From Neoroseomonas eburnea (GTDB lineage Bacteria; Pseudomonadota; Alphaproteobacteria; Acetobacterales; Acetobacteraceae), in the NCBI RefSeq assembly GCF_018129005.1, contig NZ_JAAEDL010000016.1:1-64000 (forward strand): DNA of 64,000 bases, given 5' to 3'. Shown here one piece after another: positions 1 to 8,160 of the stretch. The notes under the pieces were generated by a model. That model ran no database searches. It had not been told where the DNA came from and saw only the letters and a list, made by a program, of their open reading frames with translations. The position numbers were made by a program, and so were the translations under genes. The first letter of the stretch is position 1, and each line of letters begins with the position of its first letter.

Positions 1-15
1 CCCGCCAGCGGCGGG
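1..15. terminator. Possible hairpin at the left edge
   Basis: A 6-bp perfect stem (CCCGCC/GGCGGG) with a 3-base loop starts at the first base of the window. It may be the end of a terminator for a gene lying to the left. There is no T-run and too little flanking sequence to judge. Confidence 0.25.
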
Positions 16-81
16 GCGTCCGATCTGCACGCCACAACCCTCCGCAGATCATCAGCACCTTGACCTGAACCCCTCATGTGA

Positions 82-100
82 GGCCGCGATGGGCGCGGCC
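82..100 (+). promoter_or_regulatory. Leader hairpin upstream of the DUF736 gene
   Basis: GGCCGCG and CGCGGCC form a perfect 7-bp stem with a 5-base loop, ending about 24 bases before the start codon of the DUF736 gene. The ribosome binding site AGGAGA lies between the hairpin and the start. It could be a leader structure or simply a chance GC-rich stem. Confidence 0.3.
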
Positions 101-123
101 CGATCGACAGACAGGAGACAGTC

Positions 124-441
124 ATGGCGACCATCGGCACCTTCACCCGCACCGGCGACGGCTTCACCGGCACGGTCTCGACGCTCACCCTCGACGCCAA
201 GGTCCAGGTCCGGCCGGCCGAGAAGAGCAGCGACAAGGCCCCCGACTTCCGCATCTTCGCCGGCCGCGCCGAGATCGGGGCGGCGTGGAAGAAGACCTCG
301 AACGAGGGCCGCGACTACCTCTCGGTCAAGCTCGACGACCCCTCCCTGCCGGCGCCGATCCTGGCGAACCTCTTCGAGATGGAGGGCGGCGAGTTCGAGC
401 TGATCTGGTCGCGCCCCAACGGCAACCGCAGCAGGGAGTGA
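124..441 (+). CDS. DUF736 family protein
   Basis: This 105-residue protein matches the DUF736 family of small soluble proteins, common on alphaproteobacterial plasmids and integrative elements; their biochemical role is unknown. Visible family traits are the start MATIGTFTR, the central KAPDFRIF segment with GAAWKK shortly after it, and the SVKLDDPS stretch near residue 70. Length is normal for the family. The ATG is preceded at a good distance by AGGAGA. A strong terminator follows at 451-478, so the gene is probably transcribed on its own. Its presence is an early sign that the left part of the window is mobile DNA. Confidence 0.88.
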   Translation: MATIGTFTRTGDGFTGTVSTLTLDAKVQVRPAEKSSDKAPDFRIFAGRAEIGAAWKKTSNEGRDYLSVKLDDPSLPAPILANLFEMEGGEFELIWSRPNGNRSRE

Positions 442-450
442 ACGGCCAAC

Positions 451-478
451 GGCGCCCCGCCCGAGAGGGCGGGGCGCC
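451..478 (+). terminator. Strong hairpin terminator after the DUF736 gene
   Basis: GGCGCCCCGCCC pairs perfectly with GGGCGGGGCGCC (12-bp stem) around a GAGA tetraloop, 9 bases after the stop codon. A pyrimidine-rich run follows. It should end the DUF736 transcript and insulate the TIR gene downstream. Confidence 0.7.
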
Positions 479-607
479 TCCCTCCCAACAAAGCCGCGAT
501 ACCGCCAGTCCGAATCGCCGGATCGTGCTATCCGATCCCTGAGAGCGCCGCCCAGCGTGCCCGTGTCGACACACGGTTCGCCCCCTCCAGCGGCCCGCTG
601 GGACATC

Positions 608-686
608 ATGGCGACGATCTTCTTTTCTTACTCCCACGCCGACGAGGCACTGCGCGACCAGCTCGAGAAACACTTGTCTGCGCTAA
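608..686 (+). pseudogene. TIR-domain gene, 5-prime fragment
   Basis: The ATG begins MATIFFSYSHADEALRDQ, the box-1 signature of a bacterial TIR domain (FFSYSHAD). The TIR frame runs 26 codons to a leucine codon at 683-685, where an IS1380-family element begins at 687. Removing the element and one copy of the CTAA duplication joins this piece in frame to the fragment starting at 2304, giving a 315-residue protein. Bacterial TIR proteins usually cleave NAD+ or make signalling nucleotides in anti-phage defence. As it stands, the reading frame runs into insertion-element DNA and the protein is almost certainly inactive. Confidence 0.85.
683..686. repeat. Target-site duplication, left copy
   Basis: CTAA lies directly outside the left end of the insertion element and is repeated as CTAA at 2304-2307 just outside the right end. 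A 4-bp duplication fits IS1380-family transposition. Deleting the element plus one copy restores the TIR reading frame exactly. Confidence 0.85.
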
Positions 687-2303
687 CCCGAATAATTCAT
701 GAGGGTGGACGGAACACGCGGACGGCGGACGGGCGCTCCTGGAGCGGAGACGCGGTCGCGCGCGATCGGCGCCGCCTCTGCAGGCTGCCTGTGGGTGCGG
801 ATCGCGGTGCTGGAGGGTTGCGGTTCCGGGGCTCGATCGGGGCGTCCGCCCCGTTGCTCAGCAGGCGAGGCGCGGCAGACGTTCGAGCACGAGGCGCAGG
901 ATGGCCTTGTCGGGACAGGCGCTCGGCAGGTGCAGCATGACGCGGGTCTTCAGTGCGACGACACGGGTGGCCAGCTTCACCAGGCGAAGCCGCAGGGTGT
1001 CGAATTGCGCGACCCGCCAGGTCGAGCGCTTCGGCATCAGGCTGCGCAGCGACCACAGCAGCCAGTAGGCGCCGGTGTGCAGTATCAGGCGGAACTGGTT
1101 GGCATCGGCGCGGCAGCAGGAGGTGCGGTCAGCGGCGAGATGGCGCTTCCAGGCCTTGATGTGATTCTCGGCCTGACCGCGCCGGCAATAGACGTTCTCG
1201 TAGATCACGCGTGCGGTCCCGTCCGTGAGGTTGGTGACGACGAAGCGCGTGTCGGTGCCCTGCGCGCCGGCCTCGACGCGGGCGATGAGGCGCTCGACGC
1301 GGCTCCAGCTCGCGGCGCTATCGTGGAATTCCTTGTAGCGCCGCAGCTTGTCACCGCTCGGCGCACTGGCGTAGCGGCTGGCGGTGCTGGCTTCCAGCGT
1401 CTCGACATGCCGGCGCAGCGTCGTGGTGGTGGCGACGCCGAGCACGAAGTCGATCCGCGCTGCGCGGCAGAAATCCAGCACTTCCGGTGCGCAGTAATGG
1501 CTGTCGGCACGGATCAGGATCTCGACGCGCGGCCAGTGACTGCGGATCTCGTGCACCAGGCGGCGGAGGAAGGCGCGCGCCACGGTGCCGGTTGGGCGCT
1601 TGGCCGGGCGCAGCATGGCGGCGACGGGTCGGCCATCTGCGTCGAAGACGACGATCGGCTGGAAGCCGTATTCGTCGTAGTAGGCGTTGAACAGACGCAA
1701 CTGCTGCCCGCCATGGACGGCGTCGAAGGTGTCGTCGATGTCGAGCGTGATGCGGCGCGGCACCTGGCGGAAGCTCGCGCAGTAGAGCGCCACCATGGCG
1801 CGCGCCATGCGGATGAGCGCGCGCGGCCCCGGCGTGTTCTCGAGACGCGACAGCGTCGGCTGCGAGCAGAGCGCGGCCTCATCAGGCAGTCGCCCATTGG
1901 CGAGCTTGAACAGCGGGTCGTGGCGCAGGCTGTCGGCGTCGTTGCCGTCCTCGTAGCCGGCAGCGATCATCAGCAGGCGGAAGCGCAGCATGTCGGCGAG
2001 GCTGTGCTGGATGCGTTCGGGCGCGCGCGGATCGTCGATGCACGCAGCGAGGCGCTGGGCTACGCCGAGACGCGCCTCAACCTCACGCAGCGCCAGCAGG
2101 CCGCCATCGGAGGAGAGCGAGCCGCCGTCGAAGCGGGCAAGGATCGGCTTGCCTGCGACCGGTGACACACCCGGCAGGGGCAGCGTAGCGTGTGCGTCGG
2201 CGGGCATGGTGTCCGGAAACGGCGGGGTTCTGGGTTCGCAGCCGAATCCTATGGCTGTTCAACGGCTTGCACCATGCCCGCCAGCCATGATGAATTTTCC
2301 GGG
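687..2303 (-). mobile_element. Complete IS1380-family insertion sequence (1,617 bp)
   Basis: The ends begin CCCG and finish CGGG. The left end CCCGAATAATTCATGAGGG and the complement of the right end, CCCGGAAAATTCATCATGG, match at 15 of 19 positions, giving clear terminal inverted repeats. Length fits the family. One full-length transposase lies inside on the minus strand, and a 4-bp CTAA duplication flanks the element. The exact duplication and uninterrupted transposase argue for a fairly recent insertion. Confidence 0.92.
858..2207 (-). CDS. IS1380-family transposase
   Basis: This 449-residue DDE transposase fills most of the insertion element. The presumed catalytic residues are visible as the aspartate of TLDIDDTFD (about residue 175), the aspartate of IRADSHY (about 235) and the glutamate of RRGQAENHIKAWK (about 350). 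Their order and spacing fit the IS1380 family, which uses a cut-and-paste mechanism and duplicates 4 bp. The frame is full length with no stops, so the enzyme is probably functional. It reads opposite to the TIR gene it interrupts. Confidence 0.92.
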   Translation of the reverse strand: MPADAHATLPLPGVSPVAGKPILARFDGGSLSSDGGLLALREVEARLGVAQRLAACIDDPRAPERIQHSLADMLRFRLLMIAAGYEDGNDADSLRHDPLFKLANGRLPDEAALCSQPTLSRLENTPGPRALIRMARAMVALYCASFRQVPRRITLDIDDTFDAVHGGQQLRLFNAYYDEYGFQPIVVFDADGRPVAAMLRPAKRPTGTVARAFLRRLVHEIRSHWPRVEILIRADSHYCAPEVLDFCRAARIDFVLGVATTTTLRRHVETLEASTASRYASAPSGDKLRRYKEFHDSAASWSRVERLIARVEAGAQGTDTRFVVTNLTDGTARVIYENVYCRRGQAENHIKAWKRHLAADRTSCCRADANQFRLILHTGAYWLLWSLRSLMPKRSTWRVAQFDTLRLRLVKLATRVVALKTRVMLHLPSACPDKAILRLVLERLPRLAC

Positions 2304-3176
2304 CTAAAGCACGAGGGCCTGGTCGAAACCTGGCACGATCGGCGCATCCCAGCCGGCGATGTTTTGGACGACGCGATCAGTACAGAACTTGAGCGCGCCG
2401 ATGTCATCCTGCTTCTTGTGAGCGCGGATTTCCTCGCTTCGAGATACTGCTTCGACATCGAGATGCGCCGCGCGATGGAGCGACATGCCGCAAGAGAGGC
2501 GCGGGTCGTCCCTGTCATCCTGCGTCCTTGCGACTGGCACGGCACGCCGTTCGGCAAGCTCGCTGCAACACCGGATGACGGAAAGCCAGTCCGGTCGTTC
2601 GCCGATATGGACGAAGGCTTTCTCCAGGTTGTGCGCGCCATCCGGCGGGCCCTGCAAGCCAGCGCCCCGACTGCGCCGCCGGCGCCGCCGAGCCGGACGG
2701 CTACCAAGCCGCACCCACAACAGCCCGTTCGCCCGGCACCCAGGTCCAGCAATCTTGGCTTGCCGCGACGATTCACCGATATCGATCGTGACCGCTTCCG
2801 TGACGAAACCTTCGAGTTCTTTGCCGCCTTCTTCGAAAACTCCTTGAATGAGTTGGCGCAGCGACACCCCGACGTTCAGGCGCGCTTCAAGCGCATTGAT
2901 GCTGAAGCGTTCACGGCGGCGCTGTACCGCGACGGAAAGAAGAAGGCGTCCTGCCACATCTTCCTTGGAAAGCTGCCGGACGGAATTGCCTATTCGTCGT
3001 CAGAAAGCCAAGCTCGCAACAGCTACAACGAAATCCTCAACGTCGAAGCTGACGAACACGGCCTGTTCTGGCGTCCGATCGGCATGAACATTCGCAATCA
3101 GGATGCGGCACGTCTCATGCCGCAGGCTGCTGCCGAGGCGTACTGGGAGCTCTTCCTGCGCGATATGCGGCGGTGA
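2304..3176 (+). pseudogene. TIR-domain gene, 3-prime fragment
   Basis: This is the remainder of the TIR gene. It supplies the rest of the domain: KHEGLVETWHDRRIPAGD, the hydrophobic strand VILLLVSADFL, and the FDIEMRRAMERH helix carrying the glutamate usually needed for NAD+ cleavage. A proline-rich linker (about 40 residues) then leads to a C-terminal domain of about 135 residues beginning FTDIDRDRFRDE, which I do not recognise and which may be the sensor or targeting part. The frame stays open into the element up to a GTG at 2190, so a headless product might be made, but it would lack strand A of the TIR fold. Confidence 0.85.
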
Positions 3177-3215
3177 CGAGGGCAGGACGCCCATCGGTAA
3201 CATGAAAGGCAGCGC

Positions 3216-3740
3216 ATGCGTTTCTGGCCGCCCGTGACTCTCCGTCCCATCGAGGAACTCTCGCCAGGCGACGCATTCCTATTGGTCGACCTGCCATCAC
3301 CCGCCGTGGGCTTCTGCGCGCAGGAAGCTGCCGGCGGAGCCATGGCGGACGGCGCGCTACTCGTCCTGCTGAACAGCAGCGCAGATGGCTTACCCGAGTT
3401 TGTTTGGCCGCATGCGCTTCAGGCGTCGTCCGTCCTCTCGTTCGGCGCCGCTGTCCGCTTCCACTTCGACCCGACAAGTCCTCGCGTCCGGCTCGCAGCG
3501 TCAGGCGGTAGCTGCGAGGGCTGCCTGATCGTCCGCAGGTCCGGCGTCGTCCTGCGCGTGCCTCAACGGCGCGGGGGCATGCGGTTGGGGTCGCGCGATG
3601 TCGACATCTCATCCGGCAAGATCACCGCCGGCGGGACGGGAAGTGGGGATGTCGCGATCACGGACTGGGACCTGCGGCTGTCGCCCGCCGACCCTGGCGG
3701 ACAGCCAATCGTCCTGTTCCGGTTTGGAGCGACGACCTGA
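3216..3740 (+). CDS. Hypothetical protein downstream of the TIR gene
   Basis: A 174-residue protein I do not recognise. It starts 39 bases after the TIR gene and is probably in the same operon. The sequence is rich in short beta-type stretches (FLLVDLPS, ALLVLLNSS, PIVLFRFGA) with many glycines and prolines, no predicted membrane segment and no signal peptide, suggesting a compact beta-rich soluble protein. Two cysteines lie close together (residues 95 and 98, in CEGC). Position suggests it served the TIR system as partner or modulator, but there is no direct evidence for this. Confidence 0.55.
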   Translation: MRFWPPVTLRPIEELSPGDAFLLVDLPSPAVGFCAQEAAGGAMADGALLVLLNSSADGLPEFVWPHALQASSVLSFGAAVRFHFDPTSPRVRLAASGGSCEGCLIVRRSGVVLRVPQRRGGMRLGSRDVDISSGKITAGGTGSGDVAITDWDLRLSPADPGGQPIVLFRFGATT

Positions 3741-3826
3741 GCCGCGTTTCGGCTGTGGTGCTGGCGATTGGCCACTGCGTCCCCTAGCCTGGGCGGGACA
3801 GCAACAGTAGCCGAGGTTCCCCGCGC

Positions 3827-4417
3827 GTGCCCGTCATGACGCTCGCCGACGCCGTTTCCCGCTTCGGTGCCTCGCTGAAGGCCAAGCTCTCCGGCAATGC
3901 CGCCGTCGGTGCGCCCGAAGACCAGCTTCGCGCGCCCCTGGAGACGCTGATCACCGACCTCGCGGCGATCCTGCTGTTCAAGGGCGGGGATGTCGTTGCC
4001 ATTGGCGAAACCACGCTTTCCTCCCTCAAGACCCGGCCCGACTACGCGGTGCGGGCCCGCAACGCCCTCGTCGGCTTCATCGAGGTCAAGGCCCCTGGCA
4101 AGGGTGCCGACCCGCGCCGCTTCAAGGACGAGCACGACCGGGACCAGTGGGCCAAGCTCAAGTCGCTCCCGAACCTCATTTACACCGACGGCAACGCCTT
4201 CTCTCTCTGGCGCGATGGCGCGCTTCAGGGCGAGATCGTGCGGCTGTCTGGCGACGTGGAAACCGCCGGCGCGGAGCTCACAGCCCCCGACGCGCTGACC
4301 CGCCTGTTCGGCGACTTCCTGCGGTGGGAACCGATCCCGCCGACCAATGCGCGCGCTCGCCGCGCTCAGCGCCGGCCTGTGCCGCCTGCTGCGCGACGAG
4401 GTCACCGAGCAACTTGA
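3827..4417 (+). CDS. Type ISP-like R-M enzyme, N-terminal nuclease part (separated by frameshift)
   Basis: The frame encodes about 175 meaningful residues of a PD-(D/E)xK-type nuclease domain: E39, then RPDY with D72, then E86 and K88 in GFIEVKAP, a standard metal-binding arrangement for restriction nucleases. After about residue 173 the translation turns into arginine-rich nonsense, while the next frame continues with an expected family sequence. The switch lies at a GCGCGCGC tract at 4349-4356; one more GC unit would join both frames as NARALAALS. The intact protein would be about 1,130 residues. It is therefore a broken or phase-off gene, or the site of a sequence error. Confidence 0.75.
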   Translation: MPVMTLADAVSRFGASLKAKLSGNAAVGAPEDQLRAPLETLITDLAAILLFKGGDVVAIGETTLSSLKTRPDYAVRARNALVGFIEVKAPGKGADPRRFKDEHDRDQWAKLKSLPNLIYTDGNAFSLWRDGALQGEIVRLSGDVETAGAELTAPDALTRLFGDFLRWEPIPPTNARARRAQRRPVPPAARRGHRAT

Positions 4418-7211
4418 GCAGAAGGTTCCCGCGCTAACCGGTCTCGCCGAGGATTGGCGCCGGCTGCTGTTCCCCGAAGCGAGTGACGAGGACTTCGCCG
4501 ACGGCTACGCGCAGGCCGTCACCTTCGGGCTACTGATGGCGCGCGCGCAGGGCATCGTGCTCGCCGATGGCCTGGACCGCGTCGCCCGGGCGCTGGCCAA
4601 GACCAACACGGTGATCGGCAGCGCCTTCCGCGTGCTGACCGACGATGTCGATGGCCAGGAAGCACTGAAGACGTCGCTCGGCACCCTCACGCGCGTGCTT
4701 GATGCCGTAGATTGGGCCGCCATCGGCAAGGGCGACCCCGAGGCCTGGCTGTATTTCTACGAGCACTTCCTGGAGGCCTACGACAACGACCTGCGCAAGC
4801 TCACCGGGTCCTACTACACGCCGCCCGAGGTGGTCACCGCCATGGTGCGCCTGGTGGATGACGTGTTGCGTGACCCGGCGCGCTTCGGGCAGCCGGAGGG
4901 CCTCGCCTCGAACGAGGTCACGCTGGCGGACCCGGCCGTCGGCACGGGCACGTACCTGCTCGGCGTCCTGCGGCGCATCGCCGAGACCGCGCGGGCCGAC
5001 GGCGCCGGCACGGTGCCGGGTGTCATCCGCGCCGCGCTGAAGCGCATCATCGGCTTCGAGTTGCAGTTTGGCCCCTTCGCCGTGGCGCAGCTGCGCCTGC
5101 TGGCCGAGGTCGCCGACCTGCTCAAGGTGAAGGGCACAGTGCCGTCCGACGTGCACCTGCGCCTGTATGTCACCGACACCCTCGGCAATCCCTATGCCGA
5201 TGAGGAATACATCCCGCAGATCCTGAAGCCGCTCGCCGAATCCCGGCGCGAGGCCAACAAGGTGAAGCGCGCGGAGCCGATTACCGTCGTCATCGGCAAT
5301 TCGCCCTACAAGGAAAAGGCCAAGGGCCGCGGCGGATGGGTCGAGGCCGGCAGCGCGAACGCGAAGGACCCCGCGCCGCTCGCGCGCTGGATGCCGCCGC
5401 CGGAATGGGGCGTCGGCGCGCATTCGAAGCATCTGCGCAACTTCTATGTCTATTTCTGGCGCTGGGCGACGTGGAAGGTGTTCGGCGATGCGGCGGCTGC
5501 GCCGCAGGCGCGAGAAGACCGGCGCGGGATCGTGTGCTTCATCACCGTGGCGGGGTTTCTCAACGGGCCAGGCTTCCAGGCGATGCGCGCCGATCTTCGC
5601 CGCACGGCGGATGAGATCTGGGTGGTGGACTGCTCGCCGGAGGGGCATCAGCCCGCCGTCGCCTCGCGCATCTTCCAGGGCGTGCAGCAGCCCGTGTGCA
5701 TCGTGCTGGTGGCGCGGACCGGCAAGGCCGATGCGAAGAAGCCCGCCCGTGTGCGGTATCGCGCGCTGCCCGTCGGGCGGCGGGAGGAGAAGTTCGCGGC
5801 GCTGGCGCAGCTCACCCTGGACGGTGCCGATTGGACCGAGTGCCCGGAGGAGGAGCGTGCGGCCTTCTTGCCTGCCGCGACCGGCGGATGGGCAACGTAT
5901 CCGGCGCTCGATGCGCTGTTTGACTACAGCGGCTCGGGCGTCATGCCGGGGCGAACCTGGGTAATCGCGGCGGATCGCTGGTCACTGGAAGAACGCTGGA
6001 AGCGCCTCGTGGCCGAGCGGGATCCGGACCGGAAGGAAGTGCTGTTTCATCCGCACCTGTGCGACGAAAAGCTCGGCGACAAGCACTCAGGCAAGATCGT
6101 GGAGGAGGGCCTGCCCGGCCACGTTCATCGCACAATACCTGTAGCGAAGGATAAGGGAGCAGTGGTCACGCCGTCCCTCTACGGGTTCCGATCCTTCGAT
6201 CGCCAGTGGGTCATCCCTGACGCGCGCTTGTTGAATCAACCGAACCCGACCCTGTGGCGCACTCATTCGGCGAAGCAGATCTATCTCACCGCGCCACATG
6301 ACCGCACGCCGAGCGGTGGTCCAGCAGTGACCTTCTGCTCGCTCATCCCCGATTTGCACCATTACAATGGTCGTGGTGGTCGCGCCTTTCCCTTGTGGGC
6401 TGACAGCGCTGCGGCAACGCCGAACATCCCTGCCACGGTGCTGGCCGCGCTCTCCTCCGCCCTCAGCGCGCCGGTCTCCGCGCCCGACCTCTTCGCCTAT
6501 ATCGCCGCCGTGGCCGCGCACCCCGCCTATGTCGCGCGCTTCGCGACCGACCTGGTGCAGCCCGGCCTGCGCATCCCGCTCACCGCCGACGCCGCGCTGT
6601 TTGCCGAGGCCGCTCGGCTTGGCCGGCGCGTCATCTGGCTGCACAGCTTCGGCGAGCGCTTCGTCGATGCGTCCGAGGGCCGTCCCGCCGGCGCGCCGCG
6701 CCTGCCCACCGCGGAGCGTCCGACCATCCCGGAAGCCGGCGCCATCCCGACCGACCCCGCTGCGATGCCGGACGCGATCCGCTACGACGCCGCCACTCGC
6801 CGACTGCATGTCGGCCAGGGCAATGTGGACAACGTCGCGCCGGCGGTCTGGGCCTACGAGGTCTCCGGCAAGCAGGTGTTGACGCAGTGGTTCAGCTACC
6901 GCGGTCGCGACCGATCGCGCCCGATCATCGGCGACCGCCGCAAGCCCTCGCCGCTCGGCGACATCCAGCCGCCCGGCTGGCTGCCGGAATACACGGCGGA
7001 ACTGCTCAACGTGCTGAACGTGCTTGGCGGCCTGGTTTCGCTGGAGACCGCGCAGGCCGACCTCCTGGAGCGCATCTGCAGCGGCCCGACGCTGCCCGCT
7101 TCGGCGCTGCAGACCGCGGTTCCGGCGGATGCGACGAAGGCCCCCGCCGCACGTCGCGGTCGCCGCCGCGTCGCGGCGCAGGGCGATCTGTTGGGCGGCA
7201 GCGACCCCTGA
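4347..7211 (+). CDS. Type ISP-like N6-adenine DNA methyltransferase/specificity part
   Basis: This 954-residue frame carries an adenine-N6 methyltransferase core: YYTPPEVV at 156-163, the AdoMet-binding DPAVGTG at 195-201, and motif IV as NSPY at 318-321, where NPPY is usual. The C-terminal half (YGFRSFDRQWVIPD near 612, then LLNQPNPTLW and KQIYLT) resembles the specificity domain of Type ISP enzymes. No helicase motifs are seen, so the joined protein would be nuclease-methyltransferase-specificity. The apparent ATG at 4347 arises only through the frameshift. If translated alone it could be an orphan methyltransferase lacking the nuclease. It sits with the TIR gene in a probable anti-phage cargo block. 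Confidence 0.78.
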   Translation: MRALAALSAGLCRLLRDEVTEQLEQKVPALTGLAEDWRRLLFPEASDEDFADGYAQAVTFGLLMARAQGIVLADGLDRVARALAKTNTVIGSAFRVLTDDVDGQEALKTSLGTLTRVLDAVDWAAIGKGDPEAWLYFYEHFLEAYDNDLRKLTGSYYTPPEVVTAMVRLVDDVLRDPARFGQPEGLASNEVTLADPAVGTGTYLLGVLRRIAETARADGAGTVPGVIRAALKRIIGFELQFGPFAVAQLRLLAEVADLLKVKGTVPSDVHLRLYVTDTLGNPYADEEYIPQILKPLAESRREANKVKRAEPITVVIGNSPYKEKAKGRGGWVEAGSANAKDPAPLARWMPPPEWGVGAHSKHLRNFYVYFWRWATWKVFGDAAAAPQAREDRRGIVCFITVAGFLNGPGFQAMRADLRRTADEIWVVDCSPEGHQPAVASRIFQGVQQPVCIVLVARTGKADAKKPARVRYRALPVGRREEKFAALAQLTLDGADWTECPEEERAAFLPAATGGWATYPALDALFDYSGSGVMPGRTWVIAADRWSLEERWKRLVAERDPDRKEVLFHPHLCDEKLGDKHSGKIVEEGLPGHVHRTIPVAKDKGAVVTPSLYGFRSFDRQWVIPDARLLNQPNPTLWRTHSAKQIYLTAPHDRTPSGGPAVTFCSLIPDLHHYNGRGGRAFPLWADSAAATPNIPATVLAALSSALSAPVSAPDLFAYIAAVAAHPAYVARFATDLVQPGLRIPLTADAALFAEAARLGRRVIWLHSFGERFVDASEGRPAGAPRLPTAERPTIPEAGAIPTDPAAMPDAIRYDAATRRLHVGQGNVDNVAPAVWAYEVSGKQVLTQWFSYRGRDRSRPIIGDRRKPSPLGDIQPPGWLPEYTAELLNVLNVLGGLVSLETAQADLLERICSGPTLPASALQTAVPADATKAPAARRGRRRVAAQGDLLGGSDP

Positions 7212-7230
7212 CGCGCTGGCGGCGCGCCGC

Positions 7231-7809
7231 TCAGCCGTTGCGCTGCGCGTTGCGCCAGGCCGTCCAGTCGACGATGCCGTGGTCGCGCACGGCCTCGACC
7301 GCCTCAGGTCCGGCGACGCCGCAGAACACCACCAGGTTGGGATGGACGGAGCGCGCGCTCGGCACGAACAGGCCGTCGCGGCCGTGGAAATGCGCGGCCT
7401 CGGCGATCTCCTGCGTGCGCGGATATTCGAGCTGCCGTTCGCTGTAGGACAACTGGCCGAACGCGTTGGTCTTGAGGCCCAGGCTCGCGAGCACCTCCAG
7501 CGAGGCGATGCGCACGCAGGCATCGAGCGTGACGCGAAGCTCGTGCAGGCCGTAGCGTACCTGGGACGGCATCACCGGCTGGCCGCGGCTGAGATGGAAG
7601 AACATTTCGGCCCGCGCGCCATCCGCATGCGTCGAGGTGTAGAGAACCTCGAAGCTGCGATCGTCCCAACGACCGCCTACCGCGCTGCACTGCGTCGGGT
7701 CGCGCCCTTCGCGCACGACACGCCACACAGGGCCGCTCCAGGCCTCCCGCGGCAAAGCTTCGACGGCGTCGAGCAGATGGTTGTCGCGGGGGGAGCGAGC
7801 CGCGGCCAT
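7231..7809 (-). CDS. RES-domain toxin
   Basis: A 192-residue RES-domain protein. The family name comes from conserved Arg, Glu and Ser residues, which fit R30 (VWRVV), E68 (ARAEMFFH) and a serine in FVPSARSVHPN near residue 150. Studied relatives such as MbcT destroy NAD+ or ADP-ribosylate a metabolic enzyme, arresting growth until neutralised by the cognate Xre antitoxin. The antitoxin gene ends 3 bases upstream, the usual order for RES-Xre pairs. The gene is last in a three-gene operon and converges with the methyltransferase gene, only 19 bases away. Confidence 0.85.
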   Translation of the reverse strand: MAAARSPRDNHLLDAVEALPREAWSGPVWRVVREGRDPTQCSAVGGRWDDRSFEVLYTSTHADGARAEMFFHLSRGQPVMPSQVRYGLHELRVTLDACVRIASLEVLASLGLKTNAFGQLSYSERQLEYPRTQEIAEAAHFHGRDGLFVPSARSVHPNLVVFCGVAGPEAVEAVRDHGIVDWTAWRNAQRNG

Positions 7810-7812
7810 GCG

Positions 7813-8160
7813 TCAGAGATACACGTCCGAGTCCAGCCGATCGAGGATGCGCAGGATCTCCTCGGACCGGTTCTGGTTGATCAGGTCAATGGCGCGCTGG
7901 CCGTCGAGCTGCGGATGGCGCGCATAGAGCCAGGTGCGGATTTCGTCAGCGCTGTAGTACTCGGTCAGCCGCTGGACGATGAAGTGCAGGTCGGACAGCA
8001 CCAGCTGTGTGTCCGGCTGCGGTTTGACGGTGCCGGCCTTCCAGCGAGAGACGGTGGCCTTGGAGACATCGGCGATATTGGCGATGTCGGTGCCGGACAG
8101 GCCGCCGAGCGTGTTCAGATCCTCGATGTAGCGGGGCATCGCCCCTGAGCGTGCGTTCAT
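7813..8160 (-). CDS. Xre-type antitoxin of the RES-Xre module
   Basis: This 115-residue protein has an N-terminal helix-turn-helix (SGTDIANIADVSKATVSRW, residues 22-40) and a C-terminal toxin-binding region with the family features LVLSDLHFIVQRL, TWLYARHPQLDGQRAIDLI and a short tail. The LDG-x-P-ID-like stretch is typical of MbcA/ParS antitoxins, whose C-terminus plugs the RES active site. The start codon overlaps the stop of the preceding gene (ATGA, 8157-8160), which implies coupled translation. It probably represses its own operon; the 40-bp palindrome at 9532-9571 is the natural candidate operator. Confidence 0.88.
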   Translation of the reverse strand: MNARSGAMPRYIEDLNTLGGLSGTDIANIADVSKATVSRWKAGTVKPQPDTQLVLSDLHFIVQRLTEYYSADEIRTWLYARHPQLDGQRAIDLINQNRSEEILRILDRLDSDVYL

